Positions 11,517 to 21,445 of a DNA stretch of 64,000 nt are shown here, piece after piece. The notes below the pieces were generated by a model. It made no database searches and was not told where the DNA came from. It worked only from the letters and a program-made list of their open reading frames with translations. Made by a program: the position numbers and the translations under genes. Numbering within the stretch: position 1 is the stretch's first letter; every line of letters begins with the position of its first letter. Origin of the DNA: Xylogone sp. PMI_703 (Eukaryota; Ascomycota; Leotiomycetes); assembly GCA_021399445.1 (NCBI GenBank), contig JAJTUQ010000005.1, positions 3,844,001 to 3,908,000 of the forward strand, written 5' to 3'.

Positions 11517-12129
11517 CTACTCCTTCTTATTAATCTTAGACGCGCCGCTAGAGTTGCTTTCAGGAAATGTATTTCTCTTTGGGAGAAGCCCGAAGCGGAA
11601 GGGGGGTCTCGTGGCTGGTGGTGAGAACGGTTTATTGGGAACTAAAAGATGTAAGTATGTTACTTATTTTATATTGAATGTGAGGTTCAATACCATCTTT
11701 ATGGTCGTTATATCTTGTTTCATCTGTAGTAGATCTGCCCTGATATCTCCCAGCTCAGTCGTAGCACCTTGTGTTCAAACCGGAGGATAGGGCTGTTTCC
11801 ACTGACTTCTAATATGATATTAGTATCTAATGGCTCAAGAAAATGGATAACTACTTACCAGACTCGTCCTCTCTTGGTGCAAAAGCTGCCTTTTTGGCAT
11901 CATACTTAGCAACTGGATTTGGTGGAGAAGAATGATTAAACTCTTCGTAACAATGAATCCGAGTTCACGATTGCCCTCGAGATCCAATCCTGGTAGTTGG
12001 AAGACCAAGGCATTGTCCGCACTGCTTCCTTACGGCTTGAAAGCACCCGAATGTCAAATCTCCTTCCAGAGCAATACCATCTACTATAGCACATTCGTAT
12101 ACTTCTTCTACTGCGTATACAAGCCGCAT
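11517..12129 (-). pseudogene. Coding-like segments on the minus strand, probably the 3' part of a decayed gene
   Basis: Minus-strand reading gives an open frame 12129-11965 (54 codons then TGA) that continues in the same frame after the TGA to 11859 with protein-like text (NPVAKYDAKKAAFAPRED). This is followed by a good donor (GTAAGT at 11858), a TACTAAT branch-like site and an acceptor at 11768. Exon-like 11767-11694 (ELGDIRADLLQMKQDITTIK) comes next, then another GT-AG candidate to 11641. The last segment (PFSPPATRPPFRFGLLPKR, stop TAG 11517-11519) is one base out of phase with it. One in-frame stop and one phase break suggest a pseudogene. An intact multi-exon gene with unusual splicing is the alternative: phase-0 joining would end at TGA 11507-11509. 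The family is not recognised. Confidence 0.4.
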
Positions 12130-12289
12130 TCTTAGCATGTGTAGTACATTCTTTGCCCTTTGCGTGGTACCAGGAGGAACCTAGTACCGGTCTGCATAAT
12201 ATACCAGGGATTCAAAATATAATGCATCTCGCAGGTAGGTCAAGAGCCAAACAATGGCCTCACGGCTGAGACAATCAAACTAGAATTTT

Positions 12290-12315
12290 CGTCTCAACTG
12301 TCGAGAGTTGAGACG
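12290..12315. repeat. Perfect 10-bp inverted repeat (hairpin)
   Basis: CGTCTCAACT at 12290-12299 is followed by a 6-nt loop and the exact complement AGTTGAGACG at 12306-12315. It lies between the two groups of coding-like fragments on the minus strand. Function is unknown; it could be a terminator-like stem or chance. Confidence 0.5.
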
Positions 12316-12346
12316 CTCGTCTGAGAGCTGGATAATGTCAGCAAAT

Positions 12347-12935
12347 TCACATACTAAGCAGGGTGACTGACATTGTCCACATTAACACTCTTCTTAGGAT
12401 GCTAGAGGCGCCATGATGGCTCACTCTGAGCAACTCGTCCACCATGCTCTGGCTTCTCGCATCGTCGGGGCGAATTGTGATACCCGCAGGCAACACAGCC
12501 GCCACCGAGTCGTGGGTCAGCCCGCCTTGGTATATGAAGAGGACCCGAGAAACCGGTTCTCTTTCAGTCCGCATATTTAAGACCTGAATTGGGGTATTCG
12601 AGGCGTCTGATGGGGCAGACAGGGTATGCACTGTCTCTGCAAAAGATACAGGCTGACGGCCCCAGACCATACTTCTTTGGGTCGAAACTTGTAATGGTTC
12701 TATCTTTGTCCCAGAGGACACGCAACATTAAGTAATGCTTATATATAGGCTGACAGCCGTATCTTAAGTATCCGTTGTAAAAATCTCCATTCCAGGAGTT
12801 TTCTTCTGCCCTCAGGTTGTAGGATGAATGGGTATTTAACCGTTCATCTAGTAGTACTATCAGATCCGCTTTCTCTATCATTCTTTCAGTATAGGTATAA
12901 TCAACTAAACTCTTCAACTTACGGATAAGAGCCAT
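12347..12935 (-). pseudogene. Two overlapping minus-strand frames, possible 5' part of the decayed locus
   Basis: An ATG-started frame 12935-12564 (123 aa, containing SLVDYTYTERMIEKADLIVL) overlaps a second frame 12721-12347 (124 aa, containing SRVLFIYQGGLTHDSVAAVL). Both look protein-like rather than random, and the order suggests a frame shift or unseen intron near 12600-12720. They lie on the same strand and just upstream of the segments at 11517-12129. No family is recognised and no catalytic motif is visible. Confidence 0.3.
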
Positions 12936-13879
12936 TTTTATAGATATTGTTCAAGCTGAAAAAGTGAAAACAGAAAAGTGTTAATAGGGGATCATCCGGA
13001 TGTTTGACACGCTGGGAGCAAAGAAGACTTGATCAGCCACTGAGACGCTGAACTTATAGAAGTTCTTGGACAGAGATCAAAGGACTAATAGCTGAAACTT
13101 ACCTTTTGTCCCTTGTAACAGAAGTGAAACCTTATTATACGATAATGTTTACAATATTCAATATTGGAGTGTAGTTGCTTGGCAAAGGAAATATCAACAA
13201 TATTGTTCTAAAGGCTAACCATTATTCAACTTATGTTGTACCCCCCCTTATTTGTATGTTAGTACGCCTCACCGGTAGCAAATGCTGTTGTAACTCAAGA
13301 AGTGACGAAGTAGATATTTGTTAACGAGAACGTGAGATGCTCCAAGTAATCCTTACACTAGGTTGTTTTTTCTTTCTATTCCTCTTAACTGCTATGCTAT
13401 CCCATGCCCTTCTTACCGAGAAGCAAAGCCGGATGATTATGCATATTCATTGAGGTGGTTTCTCAAGTTGCTGTATTACTCCGAGGATGAGAGTATGATA
13501 AGACGCCCTTGGGATGACGTGAGCGGGGGAGCATAAGTTATTAGGTTAATCTGCTTAATAATTATATTCCGATGATGAAAGCTCCTACCCCGATGCAGCT
13601 GCCGGGGTAGCTTGACTCAAGAGATAGCTGCAATCAGGCAATCATGCAATCAAGCAGGAAAGCCAAGTCGCACACAATCAACCCCCTCTTCTACACCCTG
13701 CCAGGCTGCAACGGGCATTGATGATCCATTGTCCAATCTGCTTGCTCTAAAGAAGTATATATATCTCTTCATTTTCTTCTCTTCTTCGATTCCCGTTTAT
13801 CAACTCTGGATTGTTCTGCAGCACCTACTTATCAACCCCAGCTCCACAACCTCGCATAGTGGCCTCGGCTCCCCAGAAA
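12936..13879. other. Upstream region of epoxide hydrolase
   Basis: AT-rich, with no supported gene. The part just before the epoxide hydrolase start (about 13740-13800) is pyrimidine-rich and is probably its core promoter. Confidence 0.4.
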
Positions 13880-15377
13880 ATGGTACCCACACCCTACAAA
13901 ATCGATGTTCCCGAATCCAGCATCCAGAACTTGAAGACGAAGCTATCTCTGGCTGAGTTTCCTGACGAACTCGAGGCTGCAGAGTGGGATTTAGGTGTGC
14001 CACTCGCTGACCTCAAGAGGTTGGTCAAAGGATGGGAACAATGGGATTGGAGGCCGGCCGAAAGGAAATTGAATGAGATCCCGCAATATCATACCGAGAT
14101 TAAAGTGGATGGTTTTGACCCATTGGATATTCACTTTGTGTGGCAGCAGAGTGAAGTTAAAAATGCCATTCCATTGCTGTTTGTACATGGATGTGAGTAA
14201 AGCATTGAAACGATCACAACAGATAACAAGTTGACTCCCGTGACTTGTGATTAACTGTATGAAACTCATAGGGCCGGGATCTTTCATAGAAGTGCAGCAT
14301 ATCCTGCCATTGTTAGCCAAATCAGGTGGACCAGCTTTCCATATTGTTGCACCATCATTGCCAAACTATGGGTTCAGCGAGGGCGTCAAGAAGAGGGGAT
14401 TTGCAGCGGCACAATACGCTGAGACCTGCCATAAGCTGATGCTTCAACTGGGCTATGACGAATATGTCACGCAGGGCGGCGATTGGGGCTTCTACATCAC
14501 TCGTGCAATAGCAAAGCTCTATCCCAAACATTGTAAAGCTAATCATTTGAACATGCTGCGTGCTGACCCCCCAACATTTACCAAGCATCCATTGCTCGCA
14601 TTACAGCACGCCATTACGCCCTACTCTGCAAAGGACAAGGAGGGATTCAAAAGGACGGAATGGTTCCAAAAGGAGGGGCGAGGATACTTCGTCGAGCAAG
14701 CCACGAAGCCGCAGACCCTAAGCTATGCGCTAAATGATTCACCTGTAGCCTTGATGGCCTGGATCTACGAGAAACTTCACGACTGGACGGATTCATATCC
14801 CTGGACCGATGACCAGATCTTCACCTGGGTGAGCATCTACCAGTTCAGTCGTGCGGGACCGGGTGCTGCACATAGGATCTACTACGAGACCACTCATACG
14901 AAACCGGGGCCAGGTACGGTTACGAGAGAGGATGTGCAGAAGTATATTGGCGGCGTGAAGTTGGGCATGTCTTACAACCCCAAGGAATTAGGTGTTTTCC
15001 CAACGACTTGGTGCAGGACGATGGGAGATGTTGTTTATGAGGCTGAAAGTATGCATTCTCCTTGTACCATGCAATCTTTGAATAAGCCAGCTAACCTCTA
15101 TTTACCATTGTAGATGATTCTGGAGGGTAAGTCATTTCCCTCTTTTTGGCAATTACAAGGAAGGATGGAATACTGACTAGAGATTAAGGCATTTCTACGC
15201 AACAGAGAAGCCAGAATATCTGGCAAGAGATCTAAGAGCAATGTTTGGTAAAGGCGGTGGAGCTTACAAGGTATGTCTCTTCATTCTCAACTTATACACA
15301 TCATTTGATCTAAACCCCCATTCTAGGTAGTTAAAGGGAAATCCGGATACGACGATGAAGACAGAGCACATCTGTAG
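13880..15377 (+). CDS. Epoxide hydrolase, microsomal type (EHN domain + alpha/beta hydrolase)
   Basis: Five exons: 13880-14192, 14272-15048, 15114-15126 (a 13-nt micro-exon), 15189-15270, 15327-15377, giving 411 aa. It opens epoxides to diols. An N-terminal EHN domain (residues ~1-100) is followed by the oxyanion motif HGWPGSF rebuilt across intron 1. The nucleophile is Asp175 in QGGDWG and the catalytic His369 in GGHFYATEKPE, rebuilt across intron 3. The tyrosines of the cap domain are present. The first ATG is at 13880 in a favourable context (aaaatgg). No membrane anchor is seen at the N-terminus, unlike mammalian EPHX1. It is convergent with a MAPEG gene only 126 bp away. Confidence 0.93.
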
Positions 15378-15503
15378 GCCAAATACTATGAGTAAAAAGG
15401 GGGTTGTGCGAAATCTGATGCAAAAGTAACATACCAAATTGAAATATTGTAATACTACATTAAAAGGTCAATATTATTAAGTAGTAATCTAATTCTCAAG
15501 AAT

Positions 15504-16153
15504 TCAATACTCCAAGATCATGGTGACACCATTGTAAATAGCCAGACCAATCAGACCAATCTGAGCAAACCAGAAATACATTCCCCGGTACCTCCCCTTT
15601 CCACCTTCCTGGCCTGTGCTATAACTGTAACCGCAAAGATCCACGTCAGTATATATTTCAGCAAGGAGATTACAATTCTTCGTCCTCAAAACAATAATGA
15701 GAAAGTAACTTACCCAACCATGTACATATATCTCCCCAGACACCAGATCAGGCCGAGAGCAGCACTGACAAGAGGGAACTTGACGCCAGCGATCAGTAGC
15801 GCCCCGAGAACAGAAGGCTGCTGCTCGAGATAGTTCATGTGCGCTCGCTGGGCGCTGTTGAACTGCATTGCCTCGATATCAGTGCGGCTTTGCTCAGCGT
15901 AGCTATGCGGGTAGGGAACCTTGGCTGCTCTGCGGTACTTTGAAGTGTTCATGGTGTGGACTGTGTTGAGGATGAAAGTACCTGCGGCGGCTAAGATAAC
16001 GTAGCTGAAGACGAAGAGAAATTAGTTGTTAGAATATAGGTGTTTTTGGTAAAAATTTGATTGCAATTGAGCAAGTGGAAATGATCGCAGGGAGTAAAAT
16101 GCACGTAGTACGTACCCATATTCTTTTGGGATTTCAAGTGTAGTGAACGCCAT
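15504..16153 (-). CDS. MAPEG family, microsomal glutathione S-transferase 3-like
   Basis: Three exons on the minus strand: 16153-16116, 16004-15714, 15624-15504, giving 149 aa, typical for MGST3. Hydrophobic segments lie at about residues 13-30, 73-100 and 119-143. The family-typical features are IPKEYGYV at the N-terminus, QRAHMNYLEQQPS (the glutathione-binding NYLE-like loop) and the GRYRG segment before the last helix. It conjugates or reduces lipid electrophiles and hydroperoxides with glutathione in the ER or outer mitochondrial membrane. The neighbouring epoxide hydrolase acts on similar substrates. Confidence 0.92.
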
Positions 16154-17032
16154 TTTGAAGAATGCCAATTGATTTTAGCTAAAATGTCCCAACTGTGAGA
16201 GTGTACTTGGAAGAAAGGAAACTGATAGTATTCTAGGAAATATTCGTATGCTGCCTTGAAAATGCAGGAGAGAGAAGTACGTGTTCAAGGAGATGATATA
16301 CTTAGACTTTCTGAAAGCCGAACCCTCGAGAAATTACTCGGCGTTCACAGTTGTGCCGGCGGCTCATTTGTTCCGACTCGTGGTACAACCTTACATTTGA
16401 GGTTACAGTAGCAAGTCTAGAGGCGGTCTCTTCCCACAAGAAGACTGCATAGAGAGCTGTCCAGGACTGTTCCATGCAGTACTCGACAGTGAAGAGAAGA
16501 AAGTTATCATTGGCCTCGCGGAAAATTTCCAACCATGTGCAGTTGATTGGTGCCCAGGATCATCCACAGCTGAACAGAGTAAGCACGGGTGCTGCCGCCA
16601 ACCATGCCGCATAGGCACTTCATTCCAGCAGCGCGCGCTGTTGGGTTGCCTCCTCCCTGGGAGCAGATGGTTGACTGCATTCACTATTGCTACGTTAACC
16701 ATGTCCGTTGCTGTTTGCTTGGTGAGCAAGACGAATATAGAGGAAGCAAGATTGTTATGTAGGCAGCAGCCTTGCGTTCTTATGTAGGTTTCCGTCAGAA
16801 TGCTCATTAGACTTGAGCAGCACGCAATTTGGATTGTGCAGGCTGTCATCCTCGGATTAATAACCAGCCCAGCTTGTCCCCAGATTAATAACCATATAAG
16901 CCATAGATGCGAATCCCTGCTCTATGCTTCCAAAGACTAGATTTGGCGTGTATATATGCCTATATAGATTACATATCATAAATATTCATCGATGTGATTA
17001 GATATTAAATAAATACGTAGCACATAAATCGT
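16154..17032. other. Intergenic region between MAPEG and POL4
   Basis: 879 bp. Minus-strand open frames at 16302-16532 and 16403-16849 overlap each other and match no family I know. A 12-bp direct repeat (gattaataacca) occurs at 16855-16866 and 16883-16894. No gene is called. Confidence 0.4.
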
Positions 17033-19000
17033 TCATCCCGTGCACCTTTCCCACGGCTCCCTATATGTCAACCCCAGCCCCTGAAAGACTCGCTTCTCCT
17101 TGGCAATCATGTCGCCCGTCTCGTCGCGTTCTAGGTCGACCCAGCTACCATCCACTCGACTGCGGACTCCGCTGCTATCAAACTTCCAGTTCCTGATATG
17201 TCGGCAGTAACTCCTAATGTCTCGCTGGAAAGTTGTCCCGCCACTCCATCCTAACACTGCGCAACCAGCGGTCTTCCACGGGCTGATGATGATGTCCACT
17301 CTCCTGTGGATATTGGGATTTTTGGTATCAGGATTTCTCCGTAGATCTACTTCCTTCGTGGGCCAGTCCCGATCTTGCCATACGACCAGGGCTTTGTCCA
17401 GAGTATCAAATCCCGTGCCACGCTTGCCTCCTTCCCCTTTCCAGCTGACTGGCATCTGATTCCTCTCGCTGTTTGCTGTGGACAGTGTTAAGGTATGGGT
17501 GATCCATCCTGAGTTCTCTAAACTGAGGACAATGTCTGATATAAACCCCTCTGTAATCTGCTCGTCGGGATGGCTGAGAACAATGTCCACATCGCCACTA
17601 TGCGATTTCCCTCTCCGATACCCACCAACTATTACCATTTGGAAACCCTCATCAATCCGCCTTGCGTGCGTGAGCACAACATTTCCAATATTTTCAACTT
17701 CTGCTCGGGGTATCTTCTCCTGGAACTCCTCGTAATACTTAACTCCGATTTGTTGCACCCGACTTAGACTACCCCAACCATACTGCACTACATCATCTAG
17801 ATCTCTCCAACCTTTATTGTAGAACTCTCTAGCAGTTGTAGCTCCCACGCCCCAGATTTCATAAAACGTATTCAAAATGACTAACCGGGGATCTTTTTCA
17901 AGCTGATCCGCCTCCATAGTATGGCCGGCATCTTTCCACTCCTGGTACAGTGCTGCGATCTTTTGATTGCAGGTTGGAAGCCGAAGAATCTCTTCTATTG
18001 AAGTGATGGTGTACGGATAAGCAGCAATTGCGGCAATTGAGGAGGAATAAGCACGAACTCCGACATCGTCTGCATTGAGAAGTCGAATTGTTCTAATCTT
18101 CTTCAGCTCCTCCACGAAGGCCTTGTTCGGGGGGTCTGGTGGAGTCGGTCGCTCGCAAGAGAACCTTGTATGAAGGAACTCAGGAATCGGAGGAAGTTCA
18201 GCTATTTTCTCCTCTTCAGATGTCGTATGTGGAAGCAGTCTTGTTGGACGTGTGAGAATAGGACTGGCGGGTCTCTGACGCCATACTTTTCTACCAGTGT
18301 ATCTGTGAGAATGGCCTGTTGATATCACTGGGGTATCTTCTCTTGCCCGCATAAGAACGTCTTCCTTTCGAGTAGGCAGTTTAGTCATCTTTGGTGGTTC
18401 AGGAGTCGCAGATAATGGCGGTGAAATAACTTTGCCCTCATATACCAAGTAGTTTTCTACTGGCAAGAGACTACCGGAACTCAACGAATCGATAAACCAG
18501 GAAATTTTCAACACTTTGATGATATGAGAAGATTCGGAGGCCTGCATAGTCCTAGTTGAAGACGGGGATGATGTTGGCGAAGGTGGAGGACTTGATGCAA
18601 TCCTAGCAGGAGCAACAATATGATCTGAGGATTCACGGACATATCTCTCAGCAGAATCTTCTGCATCGACCTCTGATCCCGATTCAGTGCTAGAATCTAC
18701 TATAATAACAGAATCATTTCTATCATTATACGGTACTATCTTCCTCTTCTTCGCGGAATTGCTTTGCTTGATTGTCTCGACTTCATTTTGTTGTCTTTTC
18801 TTCGAAGAAACATCCTCGGTATAAAGCTTTCGCGAGCGTAATTCAAACAAAGCACGCTTTTCTGTAGCAATATTTCCAAGTACGATCTTGGCTTCCTGAA
18901 TATTATATGTCAGGGACGGAATCTGCTCTTCCAACTCCAATTGATGCTCAAGCTGGAGATGAGTCGGTAAAAGATATATCGGTGGAAACTCAAGAGTCAT
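17033..19000 (-). CDS. POL4: DNA polymerase IV (family X, pol beta/lambda/mu-like) with BRCT region
   Basis: Single exon of 655 aa. Family X polymerase for gap filling in non-homologous end joining and base-excision repair; nuclear. The N-terminus is a BRCT-like region. It is split: its first half (residues ~1-65) is separated from its C-terminal part (LKISWFIDSLSSGSLLP) by ~90 charged residues with a KKRK-type basic cluster that could be a nuclear localisation signal. The helix-hairpin-helix 8-kDa region follows (IWGVGATTAREFYNKGW; GVKYYEEFQEKIPR). Catalytic aspartates are D470 and D472 in GGYRRGKSHSGDVDIV and D569 in RRVDIIISP. GWSGGTTFQRDIR is the nucleotide-binding loop. A loop of ~50 residues separates the second and third carboxylates. 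Confidence 0.93.
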   Translation of the reverse strand: MTLEFPPIYLLPTHLQLEHQLELEEQIPSLTYNIQEAKIVLGNIATEKRALFELRSRKLYTEDVSSKKRQQNEVETIKQSNSAKKRKIVPYNDRNDSVIIVDSSTESGSEVDAEDSAERYVRESSDHIVAPARIASSPPPSPTSSPSSTRTMQASESSHIIKVLKISWFIDSLSSGSLLPVENYLVYEGKVISPPLSATPEPPKMTKLPTRKEDVLMRAREDTPVISTGHSHRYTGRKVWRQRPASPILTRPTRLLPHTTSEEEKIAELPPIPEFLHTRFSCERPTPPDPPNKAFVEELKKIRTIRLLNADDVGVRAYSSSIAAIAAYPYTITSIEEILRLPTCNQKIAALYQEWKDAGHTMEADQLEKDPRLVILNTFYEIWGVGATTAREFYNKGWRDLDDVVQYGWGSLSRVQQIGVKYYEEFQEKIPRAEVENIGNVVLTHARRIDEGFQMVIVGGYRRGKSHSGDVDIVLSHPDEQITEGFISDIVLSLENSGWITHTLTLSTANSERNQMPVSWKGEGGKRGTGFDTLDKALVVWQDRDWPTKEVDLRRNPDTKNPNIHRRVDIIISPWKTAGCAVLGWSGGTTFQRDIRSYCRHIRNWKFDSSGVRSRVDGSWVDLERDETGDMIAKEKRVFQGLGLTYREPWERCTG

Positions 19001-19513
19001 CGCAAATCAAGTGGTTTTCCGCGGGGCAGTGATGTCATATCTATTGCGAACATATTCTTCTAAGTTTCACCGCAACCCTTGATAAAATCAGAAGTATATG
19101 AGAATTGAACTATTCTCTAGCTGCCCATGGTAGAGTTGTTTACTTCGATTGACTCGATGGGTATCTTTAATGTGGAATAAGATAATCAGTTAGGTGGCAA
19201 TCAATTAAGGTTTTATGCGGGTGATGATTTTAGGCTGAGCAGGGGCTTGAGTTTACACTTACGTATTATAATTTATGCACAACCATTGCAACTCTGAAGA
19301 GAACATAGACAAATTTGATTAGAGATCCATCTAACAGTGACGCCAATTTTTTTACAGGTTAGCCAACCATATTGATGTTCTATTATTTTGATATTACGGT
19401 AATTGGAGGCCCCATACCTCCAGCGTCAAGTCACCAATAAAAATACAACTCGTTGCAAGTCCCTTCTATGTTTTAGAACAAAGGTGCTAGTTTTCTGACG
19501 GATGCGCCATGCT
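19001..19513. other. Intergenic region between POL4 and TFIIE-alpha
   Basis: 513 bp of AT-rich sequence, the promoter of POL4 and 3' flank of TFA1. Nothing else seen. Confidence 0.45.
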
Positions 19514-20978
19514 TTACACATCCTCAAACTCTACATCTTCCTCGCTTTCTTCTTCATCTTTAGTGGATGGTTCTTCGATTTTAACTCTCTTCGAGGGCCT
19601 CCCATCATCATTTGGCGTGTCTGGTCCTGTTACCGGACTCGTGACTCCTGTGCTGGTGCCACTACCAGATACACTTCCTCCTTTCTTTAAGATTCCACTT
19701 AGGCTAGCACCAAGCGCAGAGGTTCCAGGCTTCGGTTCTACTCCCCCGAATGAACTAGCGGGAGTGCCAATTGCTGATGCTGCTCCGTTGGGAACAACGT
19801 CTTCAAATCCAAGATCCTCCTCGTCTTCCTCATCATCTGTTTCATACTCCTCATCCTTCTCTTGCTCCGCCTCCTTCGCTTGCTCGGCTTTAAGGCGGGC
19901 AAAATAATCGTCTATCTCTGCTGCATCTTCATTCGCAGATAGAGAATCGAGAACAGCATCTTTCTTATCGGTTTCAAGAGACTGTGAAGCTTGATAGAGT
20001 GGTTGTGCGCCAAATTTGACTTGTTCTCCACTGATCGTACTGTGGGTGAAATGTTGCGGTAATGCATTCTGTGCAGCAATTTTTTCCTTTCGCGCTCTCT
20101 CTGCGGCCACCTCGGCTTCTGAAGGGCCTTCTGATGTTGTGAGAGTCACTGAAATTGAAGTTGGCCCCAGATTTGTCATACCACGTACAGCAGTCGGTTT
20201 TTCGGAAGAAGCATCAACTGGGGCGGTATCATTCGCAGGGTTTGTGTCATCCCGAACAACTTTAAGCGCTGAAGAGAGAGCCTGCTCAAACGTGTTTTCT
20301 GGTATGACCACTTGATCGATCTTTGGGAGAAGATCAGTAATGAATTTAAACTGAGCATTTAACTTCGTCGACTGTTCGTGACCGCCGCGATCACTGTCAA
20401 GGTTGTGCTGCAAAAGGAAGCCACATCTATGACACAGGAATCCTTCAGGACCTCTCTTATCAAGGACCTCCATTACAGTCCATTCCGCCTTGCATTGGGT
20501 GCAGAAGTATTCTTTTTTCTCATCAGTTGGTACCGTATTACCCTGGACTGTTTTATCAATGAGGTAGACACGCCACTTGATCGCGTCTATTGTTGCCCGA
20601 TAATCTATATAGTAATATGTCCTGTTTATTGGTCTCTGCTGGCCTTCTTTTATCTCAGGTCGGGTATGCCTGTTAGATGACTGAAGTTAGCCAACTCTGG
20701 AACAGTACAGGGGAGAGATGCCACCGTACACAGCCAGGAATCGGTCTTCTTTCAGCCTTCCACACAACTTGTGTAGCTCCTTTGTATTCATTCCCATTAA
20801 ATATGCAAGATCATCGTCACGTAAACTGTTGATTCAGTCAACATCTCCTATAAGATGGATGGAGAAGCCATCAAGGGACATACGCTGAATGGATTATCAG
20901 CGCATCAACAACTAGAATATATTTGGTGTCGTAGAAGGAGCGTACGCATGAGCGCACAAGCATCTGAGCGAGATCCAT
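19514..20978 (-). CDS. TFA1: Transcription initiation factor IIE subunit alpha
   Basis: Three exons on the minus strand: 20978-20884, 20825-20730, 20669-19514, giving 448 aa. The winged-helix domain (MDLAQMLVRSCVRSFYDTKY, then RDDDLAYLMGMNTKELHKLC) is split by intron 1. A zinc ribbon follows with CTQC and CHRC pairs (YFCTQCKAEW; GFLCHRCGF). The C-terminal half is acidic (EEYETDDEEDEEDLGFEDV) and ends in another acidic cluster with KRVKIEE before it, as expected for recruiting TFIIH. It works with TFIIE-beta in promoter opening by RNA polymerase II. An in-frame upstream ATG at 21272 would add ~98 residues of no family character, so 20978 is preferred. Confidence 0.93.
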
Positions 20979-21445
20979 GATTGCAGAGTCAGAAATTATC
21001 GAGGAGATTGGAACTATCGATGGAAATCCTGGAAGAAGAAGAGCTGATGCGGCCTGTGGATGGTTCTCTGAAGAGTCGTTCGAAAACAGTGCAAGGAAAC
21101 GAAGACGAATGCTTTTAATGAAAGTCGGTGACGCCCATGATTCACTTCGGCGACGACTTGTGCCTGAGAAGTGAACGATGCGCGAAGTAATTTTGAAAGA
21201 TTTCGAGGCTCGGGAAATGGTCCAGGACTGCAGCCTCGAGATGTGAAGCGGATTTTGCTGCTTTGTAGCCAAAAGAGTGTCGCAATTCTACGTCAAGGCT
21301 GAGAGCCTTAACTCTGCGGCTGCAAGGTTCCGCCGTACTGGTACCGGCTGCCAGGTACTAGCCACATGTAGCGTAGTAGCTAAGAACGCCATGGGCAAGG
21401 TTTAAACGAGGCTGTCAAATTTACAGCACCTGAAGTCTCCAGTAC
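20979..21445. promoter_or_regulatory. Divergent promoter, TFA1 / PUS1
   Basis: A shared 467-bp upstream region between two RNA-related housekeeping genes. It contains repeated gaag/gacg-type purine patches and no clear TATA box. Confidence 0.4.

Noticed and set aside
16302..16849. Minus-strand frames of 76 and 148 codons
   Set aside because: They overlap in different frames, and the shorter has no ATG at its start. No motif, and hydrophobicity and cysteines are scattered. Left as possible relics only.
21004..21272. In-frame upstream extension of TFIIE-alpha to an ATG at 21272
   Set aside because: The extra residues have no similarity to the family, whose members start at MDLAQ, and they would occupy the shared promoter with PUS1.
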